Shown here: positions 34,141 through 42,206 of the stretch, in pieces
How the letters are laid out: every line of letters starts with the position of its first letter
Numbering within the stretch: the first letter of the stretch is position 1
Program-made: the position numbers and the translations under genes
The notes under the pieces: model-generated
Databases searched by the model: none
What the model saw: the letters and a program-made list of their open reading frames with translations, nothing else
What the model was told of the DNA's origin: nothing
Origin: an uncultured Collinsella sp.
GTDB taxonomy: Bacteria; Actinomycetota; Coriobacteriia; Coriobacteriales; Coriobacteriaceae
Reading direction: 5' to 3'
Length of the DNA: 52,091 nt
Assembly (NCBI GenBank): GCA_958439425.1
Contig: CAUBVH010000016.1
Location: forward strand, 1-52,091

Positions 34141-34950
34141 ATGATTGGAACCCGCACTTCATCGTCCTTTACCCCGCATGTCGACGTCGCCCCCGCCGAC
34201 CGCCCACTCATCCTCGTCGCGCCGCGTTGGGAAGAGGCAAAGCCGTTTTTAAGCGAGACGCTCTCCCCCAACGAGGAGATTGCCAGCGTCTTTGTCGATG
34301 CCATCCTTGCCGCCGGCGGCCTGCCGCTGCAGATGTCCATCACCGAGGACATTGAGGTCATCCGCCATTACGTCGATATCGCCGACGGTATCGCTATTCC
34401 CGGCGGCCCGGATGTCAACCCCAAACGCTGGGGCGATGATCGACCCTACGACCCCACCCTCTGCTGCGAGATCCGCGATTGCTTTGAGTTTAAGCTGGTC
34501 GGCGAGGTGCTCCGCGCCAAAAAGCCGCTCTTTACCACCTGCCGTGGCACGCAGTTGCTCAACGTCGCCACTGGCGGCACCCTGTGCATGGACGTGCCGA
34601 GCCTGGGCGCTCGCGAGGGCCGCACGCAGTGGCGCCATACCCACGTGCTCAACGACCCCGTGCATCCCGTCGAGGTCGTGCCGGGCTCGCTGCTCGACCG
34701 CGCGCTTGGCGGCCACAGACTGATCCAGACCAACTCAGCACATCACTGCTGCGTCGATCGTCTGGGTAAAAGCACGCGCTTGGTCGCCAAGGCAACCGAC
34801 GGTATTCCCGAGTGCATCGAGGTCGAAGGCCAACCATTCTGTCTAGGCGTGCAATGGCATCCCGAGTACACGTGGAAGACGCTCGAAACCGACTTTAACC
34901 TGTGGAAGTCGTTTGTCGAGGCGGCGGCAAAGGTAAAGCAGGCCCGCTAG
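34141..34950 (+). CDS. gamma-glutamyl-gamma-aminobutyrate hydrolase family protein (PuuD-like, peptidase C26)
   Basis: 269 residues. Class-I glutamine amidotransferase fold: IPGGPDVNPKRWG, the nucleophile elbow TTCRGTQLLNVATGGT (Cys), and GVQWHPEYTW with the catalytic His-Glu pair. PuuD cleaves gamma-glutamyl-GABA in putrescine degradation; relatives cut other gamma-glutamyl compounds. Here the neighbours are an amino-acid importer, not polyamine genes, so hydrolysis of an imported gamma-glutamyl or peptide substrate is as likely. No clear Shine-Dalgarno precedes ATG 34141; it is chosen because it gives the family N-terminus. A GC-rich terminator follows. Confidence 0.88.
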   Translation: MIGTRTSSSFTPHVDVAPADRPLILVAPRWEEAKPFLSETLSPNEEIASVFVDAILAAGGLPLQMSITEDIEVIRHYVDIADGIAIPGGPDVNPKRWGDDRPYDPTLCCEIRDCFEFKLVGEVLRAKKPLFTTCRGTQLLNVATGGTLCMDVPSLGAREGRTQWRHTHVLNDPVHPVEVVPGSLLDRALGGHRLIQTNSAHHCCVDRLGKSTRLVAKATDGIPECIEVEGQPFCLGVQWHPEYTWKTLETDFNLWKSFVEAAAKVKQAR

Positions 34951-34983
34951 CTCGCGAACCACTCAGGTTAAAGCCTCCTAAGC

Positions 34984-35021
34984 CAGGGGGGGCGGACACC
35001 AGCTACGGTGCCCGCCCCCTG
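34984..35021. terminator. GC-rich terminator between convergent genes
   Basis: CAGGGGGGGCGG.CACC pairs with GGTG.CCGCCCCCTG across AGCTAC. It lies between the amidohydrolase gene and the minus-strand ABC-permease gene. Confidence 0.75.
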
Positions 35022-35059
35022 TATTTGATATGCTCGGTATGATTATCCCTCGCAAACAA

Positions 35060-35878
35060 TCAGAGAAATCTCGACCGCAATCGGTCGACAGTAAAGCAAA
35101 TGGCAACAACGCTTGCTACGTTTATGAGACAGTCAATTAAAATCGAAATGCATTGACCATTCCCCAACGGGGTCACGCCGCAAATCCACATGAGCATCGA
35201 GGCTGGAAGCGGAAGCATGGAATTGGCCCCGATCTGTATGTAGATCGCTACGACGTTGACAAGCAACAGCATGCCAATCGGACCGAAGCCGGACCCAAAA
35301 TAGGAAACAACGATTACGCAAGAAACCACGTATGCAAGGCAGGCAGCGGCAGCAAGAACAAGTCGATAGCAAAATACATGCAAGTTGAAATACTGCTGAG
35401 CATCCAAAACGATCGCGCAGTTAAGACAGTACAAAACGACACTCGTCAGGATAAACGCGCCCAAAAGGGCAAAAGAAGACAGCACCACTCGCGCAACGAT
35501 AGCGCACACACGCTTCCCTCCCCGAGCCTCCGACAGCCCCCACGGTTCCTCAATAAAGTCCGAACTGACAAAGCGCGGCACAATGCAAGCCGCGATGAAC
35601 GGAAAGAACAATGCATGAGCCAACGGAGCCACGTTGAACAGCAGGCCGCGAAAAACCTCTGCATTACCAAATAGAAGGGCATCCTCTGCCGATAGCCGAA
35701 GCGTCGGGTCTGGGAAAAAGCCCAAGAAGCTGTTCTCACGGAGGCTACAGAACCACATCGGGAAAGAATTAAGCTGCAATACCACCATGCACGCATAAAT
35801 TACCAGGATTAAGGCGTACGCCCATTTGCTCACATGCTTCAATTCTGACTGGAGAAGTCTTTTAATCTGACGAGCCAT
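35060..35878 (-). CDS. ABC-2 type permease, LanG/LanE-like
   Basis: 272 residues with about six membrane helices. Short cytoplasmic start MARQIKRLLQSELKH, then a long first extracytoplasmic segment, as in lantibiotic-immunity and related ABC-2 permeases. Sequence conservation in this class is low, so the call rests on topology, size and operon. It overlaps the previous gene by 17 nt. Less GC-rich than the surrounding chromosome. The last gene of a three-gene minus-strand transport operon. Confidence 0.78.
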   Translation of the reverse strand: MARQIKRLLQSELKHVSKWAYALILVIYACMVVLQLNSFPMWFCSLRENSFLGFFPDPTLRLSAEDALLFGNAEVFRGLLFNVAPLAHALFFPFIAACIVPRFVSSDFIEEPWGLSEARGGKRVCAIVARVVLSSFALLGAFILTSVVLYCLNCAIVLDAQQYFNLHVFCYRLVLAAAACLAYVVSCVIVVSYFGSGFGPIGMLLLVNVVAIYIQIGANSMLPLPASMLMWICGVTPLGNGQCISILIDCLINVASVVAICFTVDRLRSRFL

Positions 35879-36686
35879 TGAGCACACCCCCAGCGCGAAA
35901 GCTCAAGAGAGCGTAAATCAATACCGATAGACAGCTGGCTGCCACGCCATATCCCAGAAGCGTCAGCTGCCCCATATCGCTATACCCAAGGGCACATCCG
36001 ACTCCAAGGTACGGCCCCGGAAGGAAGAAGATCCATCGCAAGGATGGTATAGGTGCCTGAAGGAAGGCTCCGTAGAGCGTCAAGCTCATGACAAATCCGA
36101 CTATCACCACGGCCCCGCTCAATACAGCGCTGCCCGTTATCCGATAGATGGTCACCGTCTCCAGCGCAACCGATATCACCAATACGGCGTTGACTATCAT
36201 TGCAGGCAAAAATACAGTTAGTATGTTGTGCGAGTAGTTATGCCCTCCACGTATTATGGCTATTGCAAAAAGAAGAAGGCAAAGCGCGCTATACGCTGCG
36301 CCAATTATTAAAGCAGACGAAAATGCATGGGCTAGAGCCCCATAAAAGCGGTTGAGACCTCTTGCCGAAGAAATTCGGTGCCCCTCTTTATAGCCATGCT
36401 CCTGTAAAAGCACCAAACAAACGATGAGTGGAACGAACAGGGATGTACCGGCAAAAGCGCTGCGCGCAAGGGACTCATCAGGCGCAGAAGGATCGATTGC
36501 ATTCCAGAAGAAACCAATATCCTCCCCACAAACGCCATAGCCAAAGGCGAGCAACGTTGTTCCGTTTTTTAGAAAGATGCCGAAGAGAAGGCCGAACGCC
36601 AGCATAAGCGCAAGACCAAACTTCGCCGGAAATATCCTGTGCAAACGCATCATATCTGCCTTTATGGGATGGATCGCCCGCTTCAT
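35862..36686 (-). CDS. ABC-2 type permease, LanE/LanG-like
   Basis: 274 residues, about six membrane helices. The N-terminus (MKRAIHPIKADMMRLHR) resembles the paralogous partner and LanE-type subunits. The protein has a Gly-rich sixth helix region and a short tail. It starts with an ATGA overlap (36683-36686) with the ATPase gene. With the ATPase and the second permease it would form a transporter that exports or expels hydrophobic peptides from the membrane. No lantibiotic precursor or modification gene is in the window, so self-protection against other strains' bacteriocins is the likelier role. Confidence 0.78.
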   Translation of the reverse strand: MKRAIHPIKADMMRLHRIFPAKFGLALMLAFGLLFGIFLKNGTTLLAFGYGVCGEDIGFFWNAIDPSAPDESLARSAFAGTSLFVPLIVCLVLLQEHGYKEGHRISSARGLNRFYGALAHAFSSALIIGAAYSALCLLLFAIAIIRGGHNYSHNILTVFLPAMIVNAVLVISVALETVTIYRITGSAVLSGAVVIVGFVMSLTLYGAFLQAPIPSLRWIFFLPGPYLGVGCALGYSDMGQLTLLGYGVAASCLSVLIYALLSFRAGGVLNGSSD

Positions 36687-37444
36687 AGCGAGACCGCCTT
36701 CATCAAGCGCCTGTAATACTCTTTTAGGGATGGTGCCTCATCCCTTATGACGTCCATCGATTCCTTTTTCAGCAGTTCGCCGTCATGAAGAAACAGGCAG
36801 CTTGTTGCAACCGATGCCAGCTCATCCAAATCATGACTAGAGATGAGCATGGTCTTACCCTGCTCTCGATTCAATCGACCGATAAGGGCCCATATACTCT
36901 CGATGCCCAGCGGGTCCAACCCGTTTGCTGGCTCATCAAAAATAAGCAGATCAGTGTCACCCAACAAAGCTGTAGCTATATCCAGCCGCCGTTTCATTCC
37001 CAGAGAAAAACTGCTCACGCTCTTTTTCTCATCGGCATCCAGCCCGACTAGGCTCAAAACGCGAGGAATCTCACGCTTCTCATCAAGCCCCCATTCCGCA
37101 CATCGGATTTGAAGATTCTCAACCGCACTGAGAGATTGGTATGCTCCACTGGAATCTGGTACATAGCCGACACGCGTCCGCATCAGGCTAAGCTCTTTTT
37201 TCGACTTGCCTCCGAAGAGCTCCACGCTCCCCGACGATGGCTCACAGAGGCCCAATACGATTTTAATAAGCGTGCTTTTGCCCGCCCCGTTTGCACCAAC
37301 AAGGGCGCAGAGCTCAGACTGATGTACCTCGAAGGAAACGTCATGCAAAACGCGGCGCCTCCCATAGCGCTTTGACACCCTTGATAGCCTTATCGTTGAT
37401 ACGTTCATTGGCCTCCCGTTCCGCTTGATAGCAAAACCGCTCAT
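36683..37444 (-). CDS. ABC transporter ATP-binding protein (LanF/bacitracin-type)
   Basis: 253 residues. Walker A GANGAGKST, Q-loop-like VGYVPDSSGAYQS, signature FSLGMKRRLDIATALL (in place of LSGGQ), Walker B LLIFDEPANGLDP, and H-loop ISSHDLDE. The LSLGM-type signature is typical of antibiotic-efflux and bacteriocin-immunity ATPases. Start chosen at 37444, with GAAGGA 6 nt upstream; the ATG at 37408 has GGGAGG but only 3 nt away. A promoter with TTGACA lies just upstream with TATCGTT half-sites over it. Confidence 0.92.
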   Translation of the reverse strand: MSGFAIKRNGRPMNVSTIRLSRVSKRYGRRRVLHDVSFEVHQSELCALVGANGAGKSTLIKIVLGLCEPSSGSVELFGGKSKKELSLMRTRVGYVPDSSGAYQSLSAVENLQIRCAEWGLDEKREIPRVLSLVGLDADEKKSVSSFSLGMKRRLDIATALLGDTDLLIFDEPANGLDPLGIESIWALIGRLNREQGKTMLISSHDLDELASVATSCLFLHDGELLKKESMDVIRDEAPSLKEYYRRLMKAVSL

Positions 37445-37511
37445 ATCGTTCCTTCTTTACTTTATCGTTTTCCATAGTTGTTATTGTTTTTCGATAACTC
37501 ATATTTGTCAA
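37443..37511 (-). promoter_or_regulatory. promoter of the LanFEG-like operon with candidate XRE half-sites
   Basis: On the minus strand TTGACA (37506-37511) and AACAAT are 17 nt apart. TTATCG lies in the spacer (37492-37497 as CGATAA), and TATCGTT is found at 37463-37469 and 37444-37450 on the plus strand. The same heptamer occurs at the DUF2975-XRE promoter. Confidence 0.5.
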
Positions 37512-37519
37512 GATAATCT

Positions 37520-37548
37520 AAAAGAAAGAACCTGTGTTAGACACGGGT
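37520..37548 (-). terminator. terminator of the DUF2975-XRE operon
   Basis: On the minus strand ACCCGTGT-CTA-ACACAGGT is followed by TCTTTCTTTT. It lies 41 nt after the XRE stop and directly before the -35 of the ABC operon. Confidence 0.75.
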
Positions 37549-37588
37549 CCCTTCACGCTGATATTTCGTTTTAGTTGTTCGCCTTAAG

Positions 37589-37918
37589 CTACTCGTCGCT
37601 CAAATCGACAGCAAAGACTGATGTCGGAAGCGACGCCTCATTGCCTCCGCCGCCCCGCATCTGCCTCACAACGTTTTTTGCACGCTCAACAATAAGCTCC
37701 TCAAGCTCTTTCTCACTCACGCGCTGAATAATATCTCCCGGTTGACAATCAAGCTCATCACAGATATCGAGGAGCGTCTTTAGGCGAATAGCTTTTATCT
37801 TTCCGTTTCTAAGCTTTGAAATATTAGCCGGAGTATGCCCCGTCGCTCGAATCAGATCAGCACTGGTCTTTCCGGTCTTAAGCAGCTGCGTCTCAAGCTC
37901 GATGATGAGATAGCTCAT
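37589..37918 (-). CDS. XRE-family (YozG-like) transcriptional regulator
   Basis: 109 residues. A Cro/C1 helix-turn-helix occupies about residues 8-68: LLKTGKTSADLIRATG, TPANISKLRNGKIKAIRLKTL, and LDICDELDCQPGDII, the typical ending of this small regulator group. The tail (70-109) is charged then Gly-rich. Such genes nearly always follow a DUF2975 membrane-protein gene, as here with an 8-nt gap. It may regulate its own operon and the adjacent ABC transporter through shared TATCGTT elements. Confidence 0.9.
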   Translation of the reverse strand: MSYLIIELETQLLKTGKTSADLIRATGHTPANISKLRNGKIKAIRLKTLLDICDELDCQPGDIIQRVSEKELEELIVERAKNVVRQMRGGGGNEASLPTSVFAVDLSDE

Positions 37919-37926
37919 GTTTCCTC

Positions 37927-38487
37927 CTACACAAGCTCGTCAGACTGCTCTTGGAGCAGCGAGGCATAACTCCAGATCGCCGAGATAAACAGACAGACAA
38001 CTGCGCCGATAAACGACCCCGCATCAAAGGTAGCGCCTTGGCAAATCTCAATAACGAAGGAATGAGGCACGATGTAAAGCTCCAGTCCGCCAATGGTGAG
38101 ATTGACCGATCCATAGGCACCAACAAGCGAAACCGCGGCGTTAACAGCAAAGGCAAGCGCGAGAACACGGATAAGCCACACATGCGTCTTGGTAAAGGGC
38201 GAGACGCCTCGCGAGATGTTACGGCTGATCCCGCACAAAACGACAAGCGAAATACCCACGACGAGTGCCAGGCACAGTCCGCTTGGGATAACGATGCACC
38301 CGCCATTGAGAAGCGTCACGACACCGAAAGAATCGACAGAAGCAACGTTTGCAACCGCATACCAGATCACGTAAACAACCAACGCGGCAAAAGCAACGAG
38401 CATCCCTGCAAAAACGGCTGCCATGCAAAAACCAAGCTTCCTGATATTTTCGCCCGCCTTGGCCATACGCTGAACGCTGTTGGACAT
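37927..38487 (-). CDS. DUF2975 membrane protein
   Basis: 186 residues with four membrane helices. The N-terminus is basic and the ISRNISRGVSPFTKTHVWLIRVLA loop, with the family's F...... R....A pattern, is the most conserved part. Homologues are paired with small XRE regulators in many Firmicutes and actinobacteria, and the pair behaves like a membrane sensor plus transcription factor; the signal is unknown. ATG at 38487 with AGGGTGAG. The upstream reading to 38586 lacks a start site. Part of a two-gene operon. Confidence 0.88.
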   Translation of the reverse strand: MSNSVQRMAKAGENIRKLGFCMAAVFAGMLVAFAALVVYVIWYAVANVASVDSFGVVTLLNGGCIVIPSGLCLALVVGISLVVLCGISRNISRGVSPFTKTHVWLIRVLALAFAVNAAVSLVGAYGSVNLTIGGLELYIVPHSFVIEICQGATFDAGSFIGAVVCLFISAIWSYASLLQEQSDELV

Positions 38488-38507
38488 ACACTCACCCTCA
38501 TCGACTC

Positions 38508-38542
38508 TATCGTTATTCGAACAGTTTATCGAACAACGATAT
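38508..38542. promoter_or_regulatory. candidate operator in the DUF2975-XRE promoter
   Basis: TATCGTT (38508-38514) and AACGATA (38535-38541) form an inverted repeat around two further TTCGAA/ATCGAA units. The same heptamer occurs three times at the LanFEG-like promoter. Confidence 0.45.
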
Positions 38543-38629
38543 GGATTGCATGCGGAAAGCCCCGCCAGTGCGCATAGGCCATTCACTAATCAGAAGGGGT
38601 GAGCGTGGATTTTTGGACACGTATCGAAC

Positions 38630-38693
38630 GAGCGTGGATAATCTCCCACTTTGAGGCCGCCACCGGGCCTAAAACGGGAGATTATCCACGCTC
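38630..38693. repeat. 28-nt-loop hairpin
   Basis: GAGCGTGGATAATCTCCC (38630-38647) and GGGAGATTATCCACGCTC (38676-38693) pair perfectly. The 28-nt loop can pair further (AGGCC/GGCCT, TTT/AAA). A partial copy GAGCGTGGAT stands at 38601. It lies 25 nt beyond the HPt gene's stop. Confidence 0.75.
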
Positions 38694-38717
38694 ATAGTCA
38701 TCAAGGCTCACAGCCTC

Positions 38718-39074
38718 TTACTCGGCCGCCTCGCGCAGGGCCGACATCGTAGCCGCATATTGCTGCTGCAACGCATGCATTCCCTCGCGAGCGCCGTCAA
38801 CGGCATCGGCGCCGCGCAGCGCTTCGGTCACCACGACCGCCGGCTCGTACAGATTATCGAATCCCAGGTTCTGGCTCACGCCCTTGAGCGTGTGCGCTGC
38901 CATAAACGCACCTTCGGCGTCTCCTGCCGCCATGGCGGCCTCCAGCTTGTCCATGCTCTCGTCATCCAAAAACTTGAGGGCAAAGCGGGCAAGCATTTCC
39001 TCGCCCATCAGCCGAGCGCACGTGTCATCATAATTAGCGCCGATCTTCTCATACGCCTCACGCATGGAAATCAT
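38718..39074 (-). CDS. HPt-domain phosphotransfer protein
   Basis: 118 residues, all helical. The HPt signature is AAHTLKGVSQNLGF (about residues 59-72), with the phospho-acceptor His in AHTLKG. It would receive and pass phosphate between receiver domains. No histidine kinase is in the window. It follows the GGDEF-REC-HD-GYP gene by 23 nt on the same strand, so the REC domain of that protein is the likely partner. The start at 39074 has AAGGAG 9 nt upstream. Confidence 0.92.
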   Translation of the reverse strand: MISMREAYEKIGANYDDTCARLMGEEMLARFALKFLDDESMDKLEAAMAAGDAEGAFMAAHTLKGVSQNLGFDNLYEPAVVVTEALRGADAVDGAREGMHALQQQYAATMSALREAAE

Positions 39075-39097
39075 GGATTAAAACTCCTTTGGTCAAA

Positions 39098-40978
39098 CTA
39101 AATCGTGGGAAACGCGACAACGTCGGCGGGGCGTGCCAACGTCTCGGCAATACGGTCTTGCACCTCGAGCAGGCAGTCGAGCAACAGCGGGTTAAAGGTG
39201 CCGCACTTACCGTCCAGGATCATCTGGATTGCCTCCTTGTGCGGGATAGCGTCTTTGTATACGCGCACGCTCGTCAGTGCATCGTACACGTCAGCCACCG
39301 AAACCACCTGCGCGGCGATGGGAATTTCGTCGCCCTTAAGGCCATCGGGATAACCCTTGCCGTCCCAGCGCTCGTGATGCCAACGCGCAATCTGGTACGC
39401 ATATTCCATAAGCGCATTGCCGGCGTGATGGCTGCCCAGCTCGAGCAGCATGTTGGCGCCAATCGTGGTATGCGTCTTCATAATCTCGAATTCCTCGGGC
39501 GTGAGGCGCCCGGGCTTGTTGAGGATCGCATCGTCAATCGACATCTTGCCGATATCGTGCAGCGCCGAAGCCAGGGCGATCGTGGAGCGTTCCTCATTGT
39601 CGAGGAAGATCGTGCCGCTACGCTGGACCAGATAGCCAAGCAGCAGCTCGGTCAGCTTTTCGATGTTCGTAACGTGCCTACCGCTCTCGCCGTTGCGAAG
39701 CTCCATGACGCCGGCCATGATGTCGATGAGCATGCGACTGTTCTTGACGCGCTCGTTGTACTGTTGGGACAGCAGGTTCGTCAGGCGGCGCTGTTTGGCG
39801 TACAGGCGGATGATGTTGCTTACGCGGCGGCGCACGACACGGGAGTCAAACGGGCGGTTGATATAGTCCGAGGCGCCCAGCTCGTACGCGCGCAGAACCG
39901 CATCATCGGAATCTTCGCTCGAAATCATGATGACAGGCAGATTATCGATACCCGATCGGCGCGACAGATCGGCCAGCACCTCAAAGCCGCTTATGCCCGG
40001 CATCACAATGTCCAGCAGCACGAGCGACAACTCATCGCCATAGCGGTCGACCATGTCGAGCGCCGCACGACCGTTATCGGCCTCGAGGATGCAATGCTCG
40101 TCCTTGAGCATCTCGCTGAGAATGGCTCGGTTCATCTCGGAGTCATCGGCGATAAGCACCAAAGGCTTTTCGCTTTGGAAGGCCTCGATGGAATCGGCAT
40201 CGGTCACGACCGTACCGGCTTTTGCCTTAGCGCGGCTCAGTAACTGAGCAGCGCGGCCAACGCCCTCATCGACCGTCTCGCCATGAATGCGAACGCCACC
40301 AACACATGCCGTCAAGCTCACGTACTCATGGCCCGGAATAATCGTGGAACGAACGGCATCGGACACCTGATGCAGGCGACGGGTGAAGTCATCGGAGGGA
40401 ATATTGGGCATGACAACCACAAACTTGTCGCAGCCATAGCGCACAAGCTCGTCAGTCGAACGAATTCCGCTGCGTATGGCTGTCGCCACAGCACCGAGCG
40501 CAAGGTCGCCGGCATGACGGCCACACGTATCGTTGAAGGCCCTAAAATCATCAACGTCGATCATCGCAACGCCGGCATTCATGCGGGCGCTGCGAAGCTT
40601 TTCCTCGCAATATCGGCGATTGCGCACGCTCGTCAGCACGTCGGTGTAGACAAGGTCCTCTTCTGCAGCCTCCTGCTCATCGACCGGACGCACCATCAGC
40701 AGGACGTGAGGCTCGCCCTCGACCTTCAGAGGGCGCAGGCGAGCGCGGTACTCAGTGCCATCATTGAGCAGTTGCTCCGACACCTCATCGGAGTCTGCCA
40801 AAGCCTCAAGACTCGACTGGCGCAAACAAGGACACCGATCGCCGGCGAGCAGGCAGTTAGGCTCGCTCTTAATCTGATCGGCCGACAGCAAACGCACCAC
40901 GGGGTAGGTCTTCGCGACGCGGGCGACCTCAGCGGCAGCCTCCTCGTCGGTTAGATTGACCTCGTGATTATTGAGCAT
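39098..40978 (-). CDS. cyclic-di-GMP signalling protein: degenerate GGDEF, receiver and HD-GYP domains
   Basis: 626 residues. Residues 1 to about 105 form a PAS-like segment with a CPC cysteine cluster. GGDEF domain about 108-265: the catalytic motif reads GCDKF instead of GGDEF, so cyclase activity is probably lost, but the RSTD inhibitory site 5 residues upstream remains and may bind c-di-GMP. Receiver domain about 271-390: acidic pair ADDS and phospho-acceptor LLDIVMPG present, but the conserved Lys is Arg (NRPF). HD-GYP domain about 400-600: HDIGK (about 472) and HHERWDGKGYP (about 540) complete, so c-di-GMP hydrolysis is expected. The order GGDEF-REC-HD-GYP is unusual. An HPt gene follows. 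ATG with AAAGGG. Confidence 0.93.
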   Translation of the reverse strand: MLNNHEVNLTDEEAAAEVARVAKTYPVVRLLSADQIKSEPNCLLAGDRCPCLRQSSLEALADSDEVSEQLLNDGTEYRARLRPLKVEGEPHVLLMVRPVDEQEAAEEDLVYTDVLTSVRNRRYCEEKLRSARMNAGVAMIDVDDFRAFNDTCGRHAGDLALGAVATAIRSGIRSTDELVRYGCDKFVVVMPNIPSDDFTRRLHQVSDAVRSTIIPGHEYVSLTACVGGVRIHGETVDEGVGRAAQLLSRAKAKAGTVVTDADSIEAFQSEKPLVLIADDSEMNRAILSEMLKDEHCILEADNGRAALDMVDRYGDELSLVLLDIVMPGISGFEVLADLSRRSGIDNLPVIMISSEDSDDAVLRAYELGASDYINRPFDSRVVRRRVSNIIRLYAKQRRLTNLLSQQYNERVKNSRMLIDIMAGVMELRNGESGRHVTNIEKLTELLLGYLVQRSGTIFLDNEERSTIALASALHDIGKMSIDDAILNKPGRLTPEEFEIMKTHTTIGANMLLELGSHHAGNALMEYAYQIARWHHERWDGKGYPDGLKGDEIPIAAQVVSVADVYDALTSVRVYKDAIPHKEAIQMILDGKCGTFNPLLLDCLLEVQDRIAETLARPADVVAFPTI

Positions 40979-41189
40979 ATGGGGCCCTTTCGATAGTTTC
41001 GCATGGTAGCGGTGGGTTCCAAATGCTACAAGGGTAACACCTTGTCGATGCAGGTAAGTACGTGAATGCTGTTACATTTTTATGAGTTGGCAGGCGGCGC
41101 GATTGAAGTCGCAGACGTGAGGTTTTGAGCACATTTGTTAACACGGCCGAAACGTTTGCGGGTGAAGCCTGCTTTAGCCATTGCGGGTG

Positions 41190-41987
41190 TTAGAGCCCCA
41201 GGATGCCACGGACAGCCCGGGCAGCCGCTGCCGGGCGATCGCGCAGACCGTTATGCGCGCCCGGGATCGTCACGAGAGGGCAATCGAGATATTCGGCAGC
41301 CGCTCGCGTGCCAGCCTCGCGGGGCGTGCCAATCGAGAGCTCGCCCAGGAGCACGGCGGCCACCGTTTTTGACGCGCGAACGCTATCCCAATCGGGAACG
41401 CAGGTCATAGTAATCCCGTATTCGTTTGCCATGAAACTGCGGCCGTTGCGCAGGGCATGCTTGGCTTCTGCTTCGGTCGTTCCAGGAGCCTCGGGGTCCA
41501 AGTCGCCGAGGGCTCCCAAGAAAAGCCGGAGCGCCCTTGAAACCTTTCCAGCCGCAATCATATCGAGCAAAACCGGAGCTGCGCCCATGCCGACGCCTTC
41601 GGCCGACACAGCCGGCTCATGCAGAATCGCACGGGCGACGAGATGGGGTTCGGTACGAAGAAACTCCAGCGCCACCAACGTACCGGCGCTGTGCGCAAGC
41701 ACATTTGTCGGAGCGCCAACGTGTTCGATCACGGCTTGCAGATCGGCGGCCTGAGCGGCAAGATCATAGCTGCCGTCTGCCGCATCGCTGCTGCCACCAC
41801 AGCCGCGGCGGTCGTAGGCAATTACGCGGTAGTTGCGACTGAGCTCACAAGCGATGCTGTCGAAAAATGTGCCGTCGACACAAGCGCCGTGCACGCACAC
41901 CAAGGCAGGAGCATCAGGCGACACATCCGGGTCGGCATATTCGCGACAGGCAATCGTGGTGCCCGCATTCTCGACCGTAAAATCCAT
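41190..41987 (-). CDS. alpha/beta-fold hydrolase
   Basis: 265 residues. The oxyanion region is CVHGAC, the nucleophile elbow LAHSAGT (Ser), with YDRRGCGGSS before it, and the catalytic His in IPGAHNGL near the C-terminus. The acid is probably an Asp in the late beta strands. No signal peptide, so cytoplasmic. The family covers esterases, lipases and C-C hydrolases; the substrate is not readable. Single gene, divergent from the radical SAM gene over 219 nt that hold only promoter-like sequence. Confidence 0.88.
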   Translation of the reverse strand: MDFTVENAGTTIACREYADPDVSPDAPALVCVHGACVDGTFFDSIACELSRNYRVIAYDRRGCGGSSDAADGSYDLAAQAADLQAVIEHVGAPTNVLAHSAGTLVALEFLRTEPHLVARAILHEPAVSAEGVGMGAAPVLLDMIAAGKVSRALRLFLGALGDLDPEAPGTTEAEAKHALRNGRSFMANEYGITMTCVPDWDSVRASKTVAAVLLGELSIGTPREAGTRAAAEYLDCPLVTIPGAHNGLRDRPAAAARAVRGILGL

Positions 41988-42206
41988 GTTGTGCCCCCAT
42001 CATCAATGCTCATCCAGTTGCACGTCAGCACGGTTGGATGGACCCGCATTGCTTTACACCTTGTTAACAGATTAACTGTACCCGACCCGAGGCTTTTCAT
42101 GGCACGGCATAATGAGCGACGTGAAAAAACGAAACTTGTAAAGCAAGAGCTCGCACCTTGCTTTGGAGCCGATGCTATGCTTAGGCACAATTGTCTTGAG
42201 GAGCAT

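Noticed and set aside
32700..34361. 553-codon open frame antisense to the ABC permease and ATPase genes
   Set aside because: It crosses several well-defined genes, has no SD and gives a low-complexity His/Asp-rich translation.
35060..37444. Lantibiotic biosynthesis cluster
   Set aside because: Only a LanFEG-like transporter is visible; no precursor peptide, LanM/LanBC or protease gene is found nearby.
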